Shown here in pieces: positions 34,824-45,022 of a DNA stretch of 64,000 bases. Made by a program: the position numbers and the translations under genes. The DNA comes from Methylomicrobium sp035916875. GTDB lineage: Bacteria > Pseudomonadota > Gammaproteobacteria > Methylococcales > Methylomonadaceae. Position 1 is the first letter of the stretch; each line of letters opens with the position of its first letter. The notes beneath the pieces were generated by a model. The model was given only the letters and a program-made list of their open reading frames with translations. It ran no database searches and was not told the origin of the DNA. The DNA is taken from positions 62,001 to 126,000 of the forward strand of contig NZ_JAXUHN010000090.1 in assembly GCF_035916875.1 (NCBI RefSeq). Direction: 5' to 3'.

Positions 34824-37800
34824 ATGAAAAGACGGACCTTCCGTTCCTACCGTCTCAAAATATGGCTGCCACTCAGCAGTTTTTTGTTGTTCTTTTGTCT
34901 ATTGTCCGGTGTGGTATGGGGCGATTATCGTAATACGTTGGAGTTGGCGCAGCAACGCACCGAAAGCACGCTGCAGGGTATTCTCAAACGGCTGAAAATG
35001 CGTCTCGAAGATGCGATAGCCAAGGATGAGCGAGAAGAAATCGACCAAGACTTCAATTTGATCGACTTGCAATCCGGCACCGAAGCGATTGCGCTAATCG
35101 ATGATCGGGACGCGGTCGTAGCGTCGAACAATCCCATCTGGAGGCATCGGCCTGCTTCGGAAACACTTCCCGGCTTCGATCGTGGACGCTTGGCTCGGGC
35201 GCGTCTGACGCTTCACATCGATATGCGCTACGATCCGCAAAGTCAACGTTATACGGTCTATGTGCCTGTGCGGTTCCAGAGCGGCAAACATGCGTTGCGC
35301 TCTCCGAATATCGGCGCGGTTTATTACGTGTACGATAATTCCTACGTCGAAAGCGCGATGTGGCGGCAATTGATCAACAATTACGCGTTGGTTTGGCCGG
35401 CCATTTTGGTGGTGTTCGTGTTGTCCTGGCTTATTTGGAACTTCCTGCTGTTTCGGCCGCTACAGCATTTGCTGCCGTTCATCAAGCAGATTGCCGCTAA
35501 CGATCCGGCTGCAAGAAATCCGTTGACCGGAGATGGCGAGCTGGCCCAACTGGGACGTATGCTGGAACAAAATCATCAGACCCAGCAACAGACGCTGAGA
35601 ACCCTCAAACAGGGCGAGCACGTGTTGGCTGTGACCTTGCAATCGGTCGGCAACGGCCTGATCACGACCGATACGCAAGGGGTAATCGCCACCATGAATC
35701 CGATCGCGGAGCAATTGACCGGCTGGCCGGCGGCAGAAGGCATTGGACAGCCGGTCGAGAAGGTCCTCTGTGTCATCAATGTGAATACCAGCGAAGTGAT
35801 TTCTTTGCCGATTCGGCACGTGCTCAAGACACGGCAATTGATCCGGCAAACTCATCAGGTTCTGTTGCATTCCCGTACTGGTAATACGTTTCATATTGAA
35901 ATCAGTTCTTCGCCGATACTGGATGATGAAGGCGATCTCTATGGAGTCATTCTGACTTTTAACGATGTTTCGGACAAATATCGTTTGCGGGAACAGTTAC
36001 ATAACGAGAAGCGCTATCTTCAGCATTTGATCGATTACAGCGCTACGGCGATTTATTCGCTATTACCCAAAACTAAACCCGAAGAAGGCTTCCGATTCAA
36101 CTATGGTTCGATCCGGTTGGAACAGCTTAGCGGCTTTAGCATTCATGAATGGGAAACCGTGGAGGATTTATGGCGATCGAGAGTCCATCCCAATGACCTC
36201 GAACGCGTTAAGGATGCCGTACAGCAAGCCGTCAAGAAAGGCCGGATTGTAGAGTGCTATCGATTTTTACACGGCGACGGACGCTACCGGTGGATTGAGG
36301 ATCATTTGACCTCACTGACCAATGCGGCCGGCGAAACTTACGAATTGTTGGGCGATTGGCTCGATATTACCGAAATCCGAGAGGCCGAGCTGAAAAGCCA
36401 AATGTTGGGCGTGATGCTTGATCAGTCGATCAACGAAATCATGGTCATCGACAGCAAAACCCTGTATTTTCTCCATGTGAATGAGGGTGGCTTGAACAAT
36501 TTGGGTTACAGTCTGGCTGAGTTCGTTAAAATGACGCTGCTCGATGTCTATCCGCAGTACGATATGGAGACGTTGGCGCGGCTGATCGCGCCGTTGTTGC
36601 TCGGCAAGCAATCGCGACTGCATTTCGAGAGCGTGCATAGGCGCAAAGACGGCTCCCGTTATCCGGTCGAAGTCTGGCTGCAATTTCATCATAACGCTTC
36701 CGATATGTTGATTGTGACCGCGCTCGACATTACCCAGCGCAAGCAACAGGAAGAAAAAATAAAACGCCTGAACAATTTCTATGCGGTCTTGACCAAGATC
36801 AATCAGGCGATTGTGCAAATTCGGAACGAGGCCGAGTTATTTGCGGATGTCTGCGAAATCGTGCTCGAAATGGATGTTGTGCGTATGGTCTGGATCGGCA
36901 AACTGGATGCTGCAACGGCGACGATCCTGCCGGTCGCGGCAACCGGCGACCGACTTCATTATCTGGATGAATTGATGATCTCGATCAATCCGGATTTACC
37001 TGAAGGTCAGGGGCCTGCGGGCACCGCGTTTCGCGAAAACCGCATCGTGGTGGTCAATGATTTTCAACACGATCCGATGACCGCACTCTGGCATGACAAT
37101 GGAAGCCGGCTTTTCGGCTGGAAAGCTTCCTGCGGGGTGCCGATCATGCTGAATCATCAGCCTTATGCGTTGTTGAATGTATATGCGGATCAAGTGCATT
37201 TTTTCGATGCCGAAGTGCTCGATTTGCTGACTGAATTGAGTCTCGATCTGTCGTTTGCGCTGGGATTGTATGCGCGCGAGGCGGTGCGGCGCTCGGCCGA
37301 GCAAAAGATGGAGCTTTGGGCGAAGGTGTTCAGCCAAAACCGCGAAGCGGTGATCATCGCCGATCACGACAATCGGATCGTTTCGGTCAATCAGGCGTTT
37401 ACTCGCATTACCGGATATGAAGAGCATGACGTGTTGGGCAAAAATTCGCGGCTGTTGTCATCCGGTCTGCACGGCAAGGATTTTCATCGCCTATTGTGGA
37501 AAAGTCTGATCGAAAACGATTTCTGGCAAGGCGAACTGGTCGAGCGCAAAAAGGACGGCAGTTTGTACACCGAATGGCTGTCGATCAGCGTAGTGCGAGA
37601 TGAGGCCGGCGGCATCGTCAATTATATTGCGATCTTCACCGACATTACCCAGCTCAAGGCCGCCAAGCAGCAAATCGAGTATATGGCGCATTATGACGCG
37701 CTGACCGGATTGCCGAACCGTCTATTGCTGAAGGCGCGGGTCGATCACGAGATTTCGATCGCTGATCGCAACAAGCAAACGTTTGCGTTATTGTTCATCG

Positions 37801-38963
37801 ATCTGGATCATTTCAAAAACATCAACGATGCGTTGGGGCATTCGGTCGGCGATCAGGTGCTGATCGAAGTCGGCAAAAGACTCTTGGCCGCCGTGCGCGA
37901 TGAAGATACCGTGGCTCGTGTCGGCGGCGATGAATTCAATATTCAACTGGCCAATACTGACTGGCACGGCGCGGCGGCGGTTGCAAAAAAGATCATCTCC
38001 GCGCTGGATGAGGCGATCCATTATCAACATTATCAACTGCATATTCAGCCTTCGATCGGGATCGGTTTGTATCCTGAAAACGGCGACAACTTCGAAACCT
38101 TGAGCCGAAACGCAGATACCGCGCTATACAAGGCCAAGGAGCACGGGCGTAATCAATATCAGTTTTTTACGCCGGCGATGCAGCAACAGACGCAGCGGCG
38201 GATGGAACTGGAAAGGCATTTGCGCAATGCGCTGGAGAACAAGGAATTGACGGTTTTCTATCAGCCGCTCTTCAATACCAAGACGCAGCGCATCAACGGC
38301 GCTGAAGCCTTGTTGCGCTGGCGGCATCCCGAGTTGGGCTGGGTGTCGCCGAGCGAATTCATCCCGATTGCCGAGGAATGCGGCCTGATTTTATCGATCG
38401 GGGACTGGGTGCTCGAACAAGCGATTGTCCAGGCCCGGCGCTGGCATGAAGCGAGTTATCTGGTGTCGGTGGCGGTCAATTTGTCGTTGGCCCAATTTAG
38501 AGCCAATACATTGTATGAAACGGTCCGCTATTTTCTGGAAAAATATCAGTTGCCGCCGCGTTTTCTGGAACTGGAACTGACCGAAAGCATTGCGATGCAT
38601 AATGTCGAGGCAGCGATCGAAATTACCCGGCAATTGAGCGAACTGGGCGTCGAGATTTCGATCGATGATTTTGGTACCGGTTATTCGTCGCTGAGTTATC
38701 TGCAGCGGTTTTCTCTGAACAAATTGAAGATCGACCAATCCTTTACCCGCAGCATGGCCGATAATAAGGAAAGCGAAAACATCGTTGATGCGATCATCAG
38801 TTTGGCGAAGAGTCTAAAAATGAAAACAATTGCCGAAGGCGTCGAAACCGAACAGCAGTGGGCCAGTTATTTGCAAAAAGACTGCGATGAAATTCAGGGT
38901 TTTTATTTCAGTAAGCCGGTTCCGGCCGATGAGTTTGGCGAATTACTCAAGCGCTACTGCTGA
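34824..38963 (+). CDS. Membrane sensor with PAS and GAF domains and active-type GGDEF and EAL domains
   Basis: A 1,379-residue bifunctional c-di-GMP protein. Two membrane helices (about 12-34 and 192-214) flank a periplasmic sensor domain. A HAMP-like linker, PAS domains (about 268-390, 400-528, 535-655 and 825-945) and a GAF domain (about 665-815) follow. The GGDEF domain has DALTGLPNRLLL and an intact RVGGDEF, and the EAL domain has GAEALLRW, ELTESIAM, IDDFGTGYSSL and AEGVETE. Both cyclase and phosphodiesterase motifs are complete. It sits 31 bp after the wreck of a substrate-binding-protein gene that probably once supplied its ligand. Confidence 0.93.
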   Translation: MKRRTFRSYRLKIWLPLSSFLLFFCLLSGVVWGDYRNTLELAQQRTESTLQGILKRLKMRLEDAIAKDEREEIDQDFNLIDLQSGTEAIALIDDRDAVVASNNPIWRHRPASETLPGFDRGRLARARLTLHIDMRYDPQSQRYTVYVPVRFQSGKHALRSPNIGAVYYVYDNSYVESAMWRQLINNYALVWPAILVVFVLSWLIWNFLLFRPLQHLLPFIKQIAANDPAARNPLTGDGELAQLGRMLEQNHQTQQQTLRTLKQGEHVLAVTLQSVGNGLITTDTQGVIATMNPIAEQLTGWPAAEGIGQPVEKVLCVINVNTSEVISLPIRHVLKTRQLIRQTHQVLLHSRTGNTFHIEISSSPILDDEGDLYGVILTFNDVSDKYRLREQLHNEKRYLQHLIDYSATAIYSLLPKTKPEEGFRFNYGSIRLEQLSGFSIHEWETVEDLWRSRVHPNDLERVKDAVQQAVKKGRIVECYRFLHGDGRYRWIEDHLTSLTNAAGETYELLGDWLDITEIREAELKSQMLGVMLDQSINEIMVIDSKTLYFLHVNEGGLNNLGYSLAEFVKMTLLDVYPQYDMETLARLIAPLLLGKQSRLHFESVHRRKDGSRYPVEVWLQFHHNASDMLIVTALDITQRKQQEEKIKRLNNFYAVLTKINQAIVQIRNEAELFADVCEIVLEMDVVRMVWIGKLDAATATILPVAATGDRLHYLDELMISINPDLPEGQGPAGTAFRENRIVVVNDFQHDPMTALWHDNGSRLFGWKASCGVPIMLNHQPYALLNVYADQVHFFDAEVLDLLTELSLDLSFALGLYAREAVRRSAEQKMELWAKVFSQNREAVIIADHDNRIVSVNQAFTRITGYEEHDVLGKNSRLLSSGLHGKDFHRLLWKSLIENDFWQGELVERKKDGSLYTEWLSISVVRDEAGGIVNYIAIFTDITQLKAAKQQIEYMAHYDALTGLPNRLLLKARVDHEISIADRNKQTFALLFIDLDHFKNINDALGHSVGDQVLIEVGKRLLAAVRDEDTVARVGGDEFNIQLANTDWHGAAAVAKKIISALDEAIHYQHYQLHIQPSIGIGLYPENGDNFETLSRNADTALYKAKEHGRNQYQFFTPAMQQQTQRRMELERHLRNALENKELTVFYQPLFNTKTQRINGAEALLRWRHPELGWVSPSEFIPIAEECGLILSIGDWVLEQAIVQARRWHEASYLVSVAVNLSLAQFRANTLYETVRYFLEKYQLPPRFLELELTESIAMHNVEAAIEITRQLSELGVEISIDDFGTGYSSLSYLQRFSLNKLKIDQSFTRSMADNKESENIVDAIISLAKSLKMKTIAEGVETEQQWASYLQKDCDEIQGFYFSKPVPADEFGELLKRYC

Positions 38964-40204
38964 GATAGACTCTCCTGAAGCCATTGCTTGCTAAAGTCGT
39001 TGATCGCCTCGATGCGCAGACGGCGTATCGCCTTACCGATCTCCGGGCCATTCAGGTTGCCGTTCAGTATCGGCGCGGTATCCGCCGCGGCGCCGGCCTT
39101 GGCGGCACCGCGTATGAAGTCGGCCTGTGGATAAGGCCGGTTTTCAAAGCCGGTGCGCCCTCTGGCGTCCGCTTCGCAAGCCAATAAAAAATCTTCGAGC
39201 AGCGAATGCCGAGGTTTGAAGGCACCGAGCGCGGCCAGCGTGTCGGTCAGCGTGCCGGGCCGCAGTTCAAATGCTTTATGGCAGTGGGTATGAAAGCGCG
39301 CGACCTGCATCGCCAGCGCTTTGTAAGCATTCGGCACACGCAAGCGGACACACATCACTTCAAGTACGTCGAGCCCTTTTTGCTCATGATCGTAATGATG
39401 CGGCCAGTTTTCTTTCGGAGTGACGCCCTTGCCGAGATCATGCGTCAGCGCGGCGAATCTTACGATGGGTTTGTCGGATAACAGCGCTGCTTGTTTGAGG
39501 CATAGCAGGGTATGCACGCCGGTATCGATTTCGGGGTGATGTTTTTCGGGCTGCGGCACGCCGAACAGGCGGTCGATTTCCGGAAAAACGGCCGCGAGTG
39601 CATCGCAGTCTTTGAGAGTTTGGAAAAACGCTGCGGGGCAGGGCTCTTTCAGCGCCTTGATCAGTTCGGCCCAGACGCGTTCCGGGACCAGAAAATCGGC
39701 TTCGCCGGCGGCGACCATTTGTTTCATCAGAGCGTTCGTTTCCGGCGCGATCGTGAAGCCGAGAGACCGATAACGGGCCGCGAAGCGAGCGATGCGCAGA
39801 ATACGCACCGGATCTTCCGCGAAAGCCGGCGAAACATGGCGCAGGATGCGTTTTTCCAGATCGGCGCGTCCGCCATAAGGATCGACGAGCCTGCCTTCGG
39901 GAGTCAATGCCATCGCATTGATCGTCAGATCGCGGCGCAGCAAATCCTGTTCCAGTGTCACGTCCGGCGCCGCATCGACCGCAAAGCCCTTGTAGCCGGG
40001 CGCGGTTTTCCGTTCGGTCCGGGCCAGCGCGTATTCCTCATGGCTATACGGGTGTAGAAACACGGGAAAATCCTTGCCGACAGGCCTGAAGCCTTGGCGC
40101 ATCATCGATTCTGTGGTCTCGCCGATCACCACCCAATCGCGTTCCTCTACCGGAAGACTCAGCAAACTGTCACGCACCGCGCCGCCGACCAGATAAATTT
40201 CCAT
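38954..40204 (-). CDS. cca: Multifunctional CCA tRNA nucleotidyltransferase
   Basis: Adds or repairs the 3' CCA end of tRNAs. At 416 residues it has the class II nucleotidyltransferase head (YLVGGAVRDSLL, EERDWVVIG, RRDLTINAMA, DPVRILRIARFAARY) and the C-terminal HD phosphohydrolase domain (AALTHDLGKG, HxxD-type, and HHYDHEQKG), as in E. coli Cca. The 3' end overlaps the convergent GGDEF/EAL gene by 10 bp. Confidence 0.96.
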   Translation of the reverse strand: MEIYLVGGAVRDSLLSLPVEERDWVVIGETTESMMRQGFRPVGKDFPVFLHPYSHEEYALARTERKTAPGYKGFAVDAAPDVTLEQDLLRRDLTINAMALTPEGRLVDPYGGRADLEKRILRHVSPAFAEDPVRILRIARFAARYRSLGFTIAPETNALMKQMVAAGEADFLVPERVWAELIKALKEPCPAAFFQTLKDCDALAAVFPEIDRLFGVPQPEKHHPEIDTGVHTLLCLKQAALLSDKPIVRFAALTHDLGKGVTPKENWPHHYDHEQKGLDVLEVMCVRLRVPNAYKALAMQVARFHTHCHKAFELRPGTLTDTLAALGAFKPRHSLLEDFLLACEADARGRTGFENRPYPQADFIRGAAKAGAAADTAPILNGNLNGPEIGKAIRRLRIEAINDFSKQWLQESLSQQ

Positions 40205-40298
40205 GTAACTTCACTTTGATTTAACGATGCGTCTTAGCATAACATAATGATAGGAGAGGCCGGTATCTTGTCACCGCCACAGGATTGAGAGGAACAAA

Positions 40299-41090
40299 GT
40301 GATCATCTTATTTATAGCCAGCATGATGCTGGGCACGGTGGCGGGCCTGTTTGCGGGCTTGTTCGGTATCGGCGGTGGTCTGATCATGGTACCGGTGCTC
40401 GCAATGCTGTTCGCCATGCAAGGGTTTGCCGCGGAGAATGTGATGATCATGGCTGTCGCGACCTCACTGGCGACTATCATTCTGACCGCAGTGGCGTCGG
40501 TCATCGCCCATCACAGGCTCGGTGCGGTACTCTGGGGCAAGGTCTTGAGACTTGCGCCCGGTATCATGGTCGGTTCGGCGCTCGGTGCGGTGATCGCCGA
40601 CCGGATTTCGGGCGAGGTATTGCGTTATATCTTTATCGTCTACCTGTTATATGCGGCGCTGCAATTAGCGCTGCAAAGAAAGCCGAGTACTGGTCGGAAA
40701 CCTTCATCGAGGTTTCTGGACCACACTGCCGGGTTGGTGATCGGCGGCATGTCCGCGATCATCGGCATTGGTGGGGGTACGCTTACCGTACCTTATCTGG
40801 TGTATTTTCAGATACCGATCCGCAATGCGGTCGCCGTGTCCAGCGCCTGCGGCCTGCCGATTGCGGTTGCCGGAGCCGCCAGTTATATCTTATTGGGCTG
40901 GCAGTCGCCGCTGTTGCCCGAATGGAGTTTGGGTTATATTTATCTGCCTTCATTTATCGGTATCGTATTGACCAGTGTGATCACCGCGCCAATCGGCGCG
41001 AAGCTGGCCAGCAGTATCCCGGCGCAAAAACTGAAACGTTATTTCTCGTTATTGCTGCTAGTCGTAGCGGCGAAAATGATATGGTTTTAA
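40299..41090 (+). CDS. TauE/SafE family sulfite/sulfoacetate-type exporter
   Basis: A 263-residue inner-membrane protein with about eight hydrophobic helices and the family repeats GLFAGLFGIGGGLIMVPVL and GGMSAIIGIGGGTLTVPYL. The start is GTG at 40299, with GAGGAACAAA just upstream. Family members move small anions such as sulfite across the membrane; the substrate here is unknown. Confidence 0.9.
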   Translation: MIILFIASMMLGTVAGLFAGLFGIGGGLIMVPVLAMLFAMQGFAAENVMIMAVATSLATIILTAVASVIAHHRLGAVLWGKVLRLAPGIMVGSALGAVIADRISGEVLRYIFIVYLLYAALQLALQRKPSTGRKPSSRFLDHTAGLVIGGMSAIIGIGGGTLTVPYLVYFQIPIRNAVAVSSACGLPIAVAGAASYILLGWQSPLLPEWSLGYIYLPSFIGIVLTSVITAPIGAKLASSIPAQKLKRYFSLLLLVVAAKMIWF

Positions 41091-41146
41091 GCAGCTTCGA
41101 CAGGCGCTGATTTGACTTAACTTGGTTTGCAACTTGCGGATATTGA

Positions 41147-41665
41147 ATGAATAAGAATTGGCTCGAATGGATAAGATTGACCCCACGTCTCTGGTTTTTG
41201 CTCGGTTTTCTGGGCTGCGTTTTTCTACTATCGATGGGCGCTTACTTCCAATTGGTCTACGGACTGGAACCCTGCCCATTATGCATTTCTCAGCGCATCG
41301 CGATTTTACTGACCGGCATAGTATTTCTGATTGCCGGACTGCATAATCCCGGCACCGTCGGCGTCAAAATCTACGCGATAGTGGGCACGGTGGCTGCATT
41401 GGGCGGCGGCGCGATTTCGACGCGCCATGTCTGGCTACAGCATCTGCCGCCCGAGGAGGTGCCGGAATGCGGTCCCGGACTCAGCTATATCTTCAACAAC
41501 TTTCCCTTGACCGAGACGCTGAAACTGATGTTAAGCGGCACTGGCGACTGCGCGAAAGTCGATTGGACTTTTATGGGCCTGAGCATGCCGGGCTGGACAT
41601 TGATTGCATTTTTGCTACTGGCGACGTTGAGTTTGTTGCAATTTTGGAATGCCAAGCAGCATTGA
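41147..41665 (+). CDS. dsbB: Disulfide bond formation protein DsbB
   Basis: Inner-membrane protein that reoxidises DsbA and passes electrons to quinone. It has 172 residues and four helices. Both cysteine pairs are present: Cys43/Cys46 in EPCPLCISQR, and Cys108/Cys135 in the second periplasmic loop (PECGPG and GTGDCAKVDW). It follows the TauE gene by 56 bp on the same strand. No dsbA is nearby. Confidence 0.95.
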   Translation: MNKNWLEWIRLTPRLWFLLGFLGCVFLLSMGAYFQLVYGLEPCPLCISQRIAILLTGIVFLIAGLHNPGTVGVKIYAIVGTVAALGGGAISTRHVWLQHLPPEEVPECGPGLSYIFNNFPLTETLKLMLSGTGDCAKVDWTFMGLSMPGWTLIAFLLLATLSLLQFWNAKQH

Positions 41666-42043
41666 CCGAAATTCTTGCGGAATTGCCATGAAGGGCTGAG
41701 TTATCAATAACTTCCCGAAAGCCCCATTCCGCGTACCTTTTTGTGCTAACCCATCCGTACCATGTTGGATAGGGTACGCGATACCCTCTGGGGCATGAAT
41801 GCGTGCCTTTCAGCTTGACTAGCACCGGTGTGTAATTGTTAACCTCATCCTAAATTAAGGGCGGGTACGTCCTTTCGGCAATTCCTGCCGAGATGATCGC
41901 ATTATTTTAGGGCAAAGCCGTACCGCGGAAACTCTGGAGTCAGGCAAAGTGAACTCGTTTGCCTGAACTCAAATGATGCGGAATGACCCGTTTTACCGCA
42001 CCGATCTGCAATCATGGCGCATTTTGTTCCGGGTCTTGACAAG
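41666..42043. other. Non-coding stretch with palindromic repeats upstream of priA
   Basis: A GCGTACC/GGGTACGC-type inverted repeat spans about 41730-41780 and shorter interrupted repeats follow. No frame of coding character was found on either strand; the small minus-strand frame at 41571-41825 overlaps dsbB and is repeat-derived. Confidence 0.4.
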
Positions 42044-42264
42044 TTATGCACCGATTTGATTCGGCCTTTCGGCAAAGCGTTTTATCGATGGATTCCTTCA
42101 AAAATCGGCGTAACGCTTTTTTCTTTTTGTGCAAGTAATTGAAAATAAATTAAAAAATAGCAAGATCACTTTATGGTCAAATTAACAAAACTGCAATAAA
42201 AACCGCGATTAAGAGCAGTTAAAAAGTATTTGTCCACAGACTTATCCACAGCTTTTGTGGGTAA
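42044..42264. repeat. Diverged third copy of the DnaA-box element, upstream of priA
   Basis: This copy has the same order of parts as the 204-bp elements at 23668 and 24457: TTATGCACC (42044-42052, one base off consensus), an AT-rich middle with AAATTAACAAAACTGCAATAA, then TTGTCCACA (42230-42238), a perfect TTATCCACA (42242-42250) and the reverse-oriented TGTGGGTAA (42256-42264). It ends 61 bp before the priA start. Confidence 0.65.
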
Positions 42265-42325
42265 CTCCAAGTAATCCCCGAGATAGAGCAACTTAGCGGT
42301 CATTGTTAATGCTTACTGATATTTT

Positions 42326-44554
42326 ATGACAGAGTTGCCGCAAGACAATCTGCCCGTCCTTCGGGTGGCCCTCGATGTGCCGCTGTATCGTTTGTTCGAT
42401 TATGAAGCGCCGGAGGCAATTTCGCCGGGGACGCTCAAGCCTGGAATGCGCTTATTGGCGCCGTTCGGAAAGACCCAAAAAATCGCGTATCTGGTCAGCG
42501 TGGAAGCGACCACCGAACTGAGTCGGAAGCAATTAAAACCCGTTGTGCGCGTTCTCGATCCAGAACCGTTGTTATCGCCGGACGATTTGCGCCTTTTGCA
42601 TTGGGCCTCCCGTTACTATCATCATCCCTTGGGCGAAGTGTTCGCCGCGGCATTTCCTGCCGGACTTCGGCAGGGCAAGGCCGCGGTGCTCGAAAGACCG
42701 ATACGCTACGTTCTGACCGCACAAGGCAAGGCAATCGATCCAGCCCACTTGCAAAGAGCGCCGAAACAAAAACAACTGCTGGAAGCGTTGCAGAACAGTC
42801 CGAGCGGCTTGAGCGAAGAGGAACTGTCGGTGGCGGTCGAAAATTGGCGGCCCTCGCTGAAGAAGTTGACGGCGAAGGATTTGCTGAAGATCGATGAGGG
42901 TGTCATCATGCCGGATGACGCAATGCCGTTGGTCAAGGGGAATCCGATCGAATGCAATCCCGAGCAGGCCGCGGCGGTTCATGATGTCTGTGACGAACTT
43001 GGCCGCTTCGGTGTGTTCCTGCTCGAAGGTGTGACTGGCAGCGGTAAGACCGAAGTGTATATGCAGATCATCCAGCAGGTGTTGGCAAGCGGCGAACAGG
43101 TGCTGGTGCTGCTGCCCGAAATCACGCTGACGCCACAACTCGAAAATCGCTTCCGGCAGCGTTTTGCGGTGAATATCGCGGTGTCGCATTCGAAGTTGAC
43201 CGATGCTCAGCGCCAGACCGCCTGGCTGTCGATGCAGCAAGGCACCTGTTCAATTCTGCTCGGCACCCGTTCGGCGCTGTTTACGCCGTTGCCGAGGCCG
43301 GGTCTGATCATTCTGGACGAGGAGCATGACACCTCGTTCAAACAGCAGGAAGGTTTCCGCTTTTCCGCGCGCGATGTCGCAGTGGTGCGAGGCAAGTTAT
43401 TAAACATTCCGGTATTGCTCGGCTCCGCGACGCCGTCGCTGGAGAGTCTTTATAACGCACAAAGCGGACGCTACCGTCTGTTGCAATTGCCCAACCGCGC
43501 AGGCAATGCCTCGGCGCCTCGAGTCCGCTTGCTCGACATCCGCAACAAGGCCCTGCATGAAGGCATCTCCGCCGCGTTACTCGCGGAAATCCGCCAAACC
43601 CTGGACAAGAACGAGCAGGTGCTGTTGTTCCTGAACCGGCGCGGCTTCGCGCCGACGTTGATTTGCCACGACTGCGGCTGGGTCGCGCGCTGCGTGCATT
43701 GCGATGCGAATCTGGTGATCCATTTTCGCGAACAAAAGCTGCGCTGCCATCACTGCGCCAGTGAAAAGCCCCTGGTGAAGTCGTGTCCCTCTTGTACGGG
43801 CAGTACCTTGACGCCGTTGGGACTCGGCACCGAGCGTGTCGAAAAAGTTCTGCCCGAACTGTTTCCGGGTAAAAACATCATTCGGCTCGACCGCGACACG
43901 ACGCAGCGCAAAGGTGCGCTCGAAAACTATCTTCAGCAGATCAACGAAGGCCATGCGGATATCATCCTGGGTACGCAAATGCTCGCGAAAGGCCATCATT
44001 TTCCGAATGTGACGCTGGTTGCGATTCTCGACACCGACAGTGGTCTGTATAGCATCGATTTTCATGCCGCCGAAAAACTCGCACAGATGATCGTACAGGT
44101 GGTGGGGCGCGCCGGGCGGGCGGATAAGCTCGGCACGGTGATCCTGCAAACCCGCCATCCCGAGCATCCGCTGTTGACGACATTGATCCGCGAAGGCTAC
44201 AACGGCTTCGCCAGACAAGCGCTGGACGAGCGCAAGGCGGCGGTGTTGCCGCCGTTCAGCTATCAGGCTTTGCTTCGGGTTCAGGCGATGGATCCTTTCA
44301 AGCCCAAGGCGTTTTTGGAGGAAGTTAAAAAACTGGCCGCCGTGATGCAACGAGGGGAGACGCAAGTCCTGGGCCCCGTTGCCGCGCCGATGGCGAAACG
44401 CGCCGGTTTGTACCGCTATCAGTTATTGTTGCAGGATACTAACCGGCAGGCGCTGCAGCAATTGCTAGATAGCTTGACGCCGGCAATCGATAGCATCAAA
44501 AAGGAAAAAAATCTGCGCTGGTCGCTTGATGTCGACCCTGTGGATTTGTATTGA
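42326..44554 (+). CDS. priA: Primosomal replication protein N' (PriA helicase)
   Basis: Replication-restart helicase that recognises forked DNA and reloads the replisome. It is 742 residues long. The N-terminal DNA-binding domain (about 10-200) is followed by Walker A GVTGSGKTEVYMQ, the DEEH box (LIILDEEHDTSFKQQ), the zinc-binding cysteines (CHDCGW, CVHC, CHHC, CPSC) and the motif region GTQMLAKGHHFPNVTLV with QVVGRAGRADK. A DnaA-box-containing element lies directly upstream. Confidence 0.96.
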   Translation: MTELPQDNLPVLRVALDVPLYRLFDYEAPEAISPGTLKPGMRLLAPFGKTQKIAYLVSVEATTELSRKQLKPVVRVLDPEPLLSPDDLRLLHWASRYYHHPLGEVFAAAFPAGLRQGKAAVLERPIRYVLTAQGKAIDPAHLQRAPKQKQLLEALQNSPSGLSEEELSVAVENWRPSLKKLTAKDLLKIDEGVIMPDDAMPLVKGNPIECNPEQAAAVHDVCDELGRFGVFLLEGVTGSGKTEVYMQIIQQVLASGEQVLVLLPEITLTPQLENRFRQRFAVNIAVSHSKLTDAQRQTAWLSMQQGTCSILLGTRSALFTPLPRPGLIILDEEHDTSFKQQEGFRFSARDVAVVRGKLLNIPVLLGSATPSLESLYNAQSGRYRLLQLPNRAGNASAPRVRLLDIRNKALHEGISAALLAEIRQTLDKNEQVLLFLNRRGFAPTLICHDCGWVARCVHCDANLVIHFREQKLRCHHCASEKPLVKSCPSCTGSTLTPLGLGTERVEKVLPELFPGKNIIRLDRDTTQRKGALENYLQQINEGHADIILGTQMLAKGHHFPNVTLVAILDTDSGLYSIDFHAAEKLAQMIVQVVGRAGRADKLGTVILQTRHPEHPLLTTLIREGYNGFARQALDERKAAVLPPFSYQALLRVQAMDPFKPKAFLEEVKKLAAVMQRGETQVLGPVAAPMAKRAGLYRYQLLLQDTNRQALQQLLDSLTPAIDSIKKEKNLRWSLDVDPVDLY

Positions 44555-44566
44555 AGTGATCTTTCC

Positions 44567-45022
44567 TTACAGACAAATTCCGCAAAGCTGCCCACCGTCT
44601 CCTCCGAGAGTCGCAAGGAGCGGTGGGAAGGGCAGTGTCCATTGCACCGCGTTGCGCGGTTTGACCCGCAGCCAGGGCGCGGGGAAAGGCCGGTCCTGGT
44701 CGTTGTGCGGGTAAGCACTTTGCCTTCATGCACCACACTGTGGGTCGCCCGTCGATGCGCAGCTGGAACTCGGCGCCTTCGATCAGACCGTTCACACGAA
44801 GCGTGTCGACCGCCAAAAATGCAGGGGCGGCTGAAGGATTTGCACGCGCCGGAAATCCACTCCGGGAGAGCGTTGTTCCGGATGGAAAACCACGTCGATG
44901 AGGCGCATAGTCGTATTCCGGTCGAGGCGGAGAACCGCATCGTTGATCAGCACGACGGCCGCGCGGCTTTTTTTACCGACATGAAGCAGATCGATTTGAC
45001 AAAGAACGAATCCGAGAAGGGT
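44567..45022 (-). pseudogene. Remnant of a FecR-domain protein gene
   Basis: On the minus strand the peptide LLHVGKKSRAAVVLINDAVL, then RLDRNTTMRLIDVVFHPEQR, reads in one frame. It continues after a frameshift near 44820 as FLAVDTLRVNGLIEGAEFQL and after a second shift as WLRVKPRNAVQWTLPFPPLL. This is the pattern of FecR-type domains. The 5' end and downstream repeats are missing, and no single frame covers it. It overlaps nothing else and is not expected to make protein. Confidence 0.6.
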
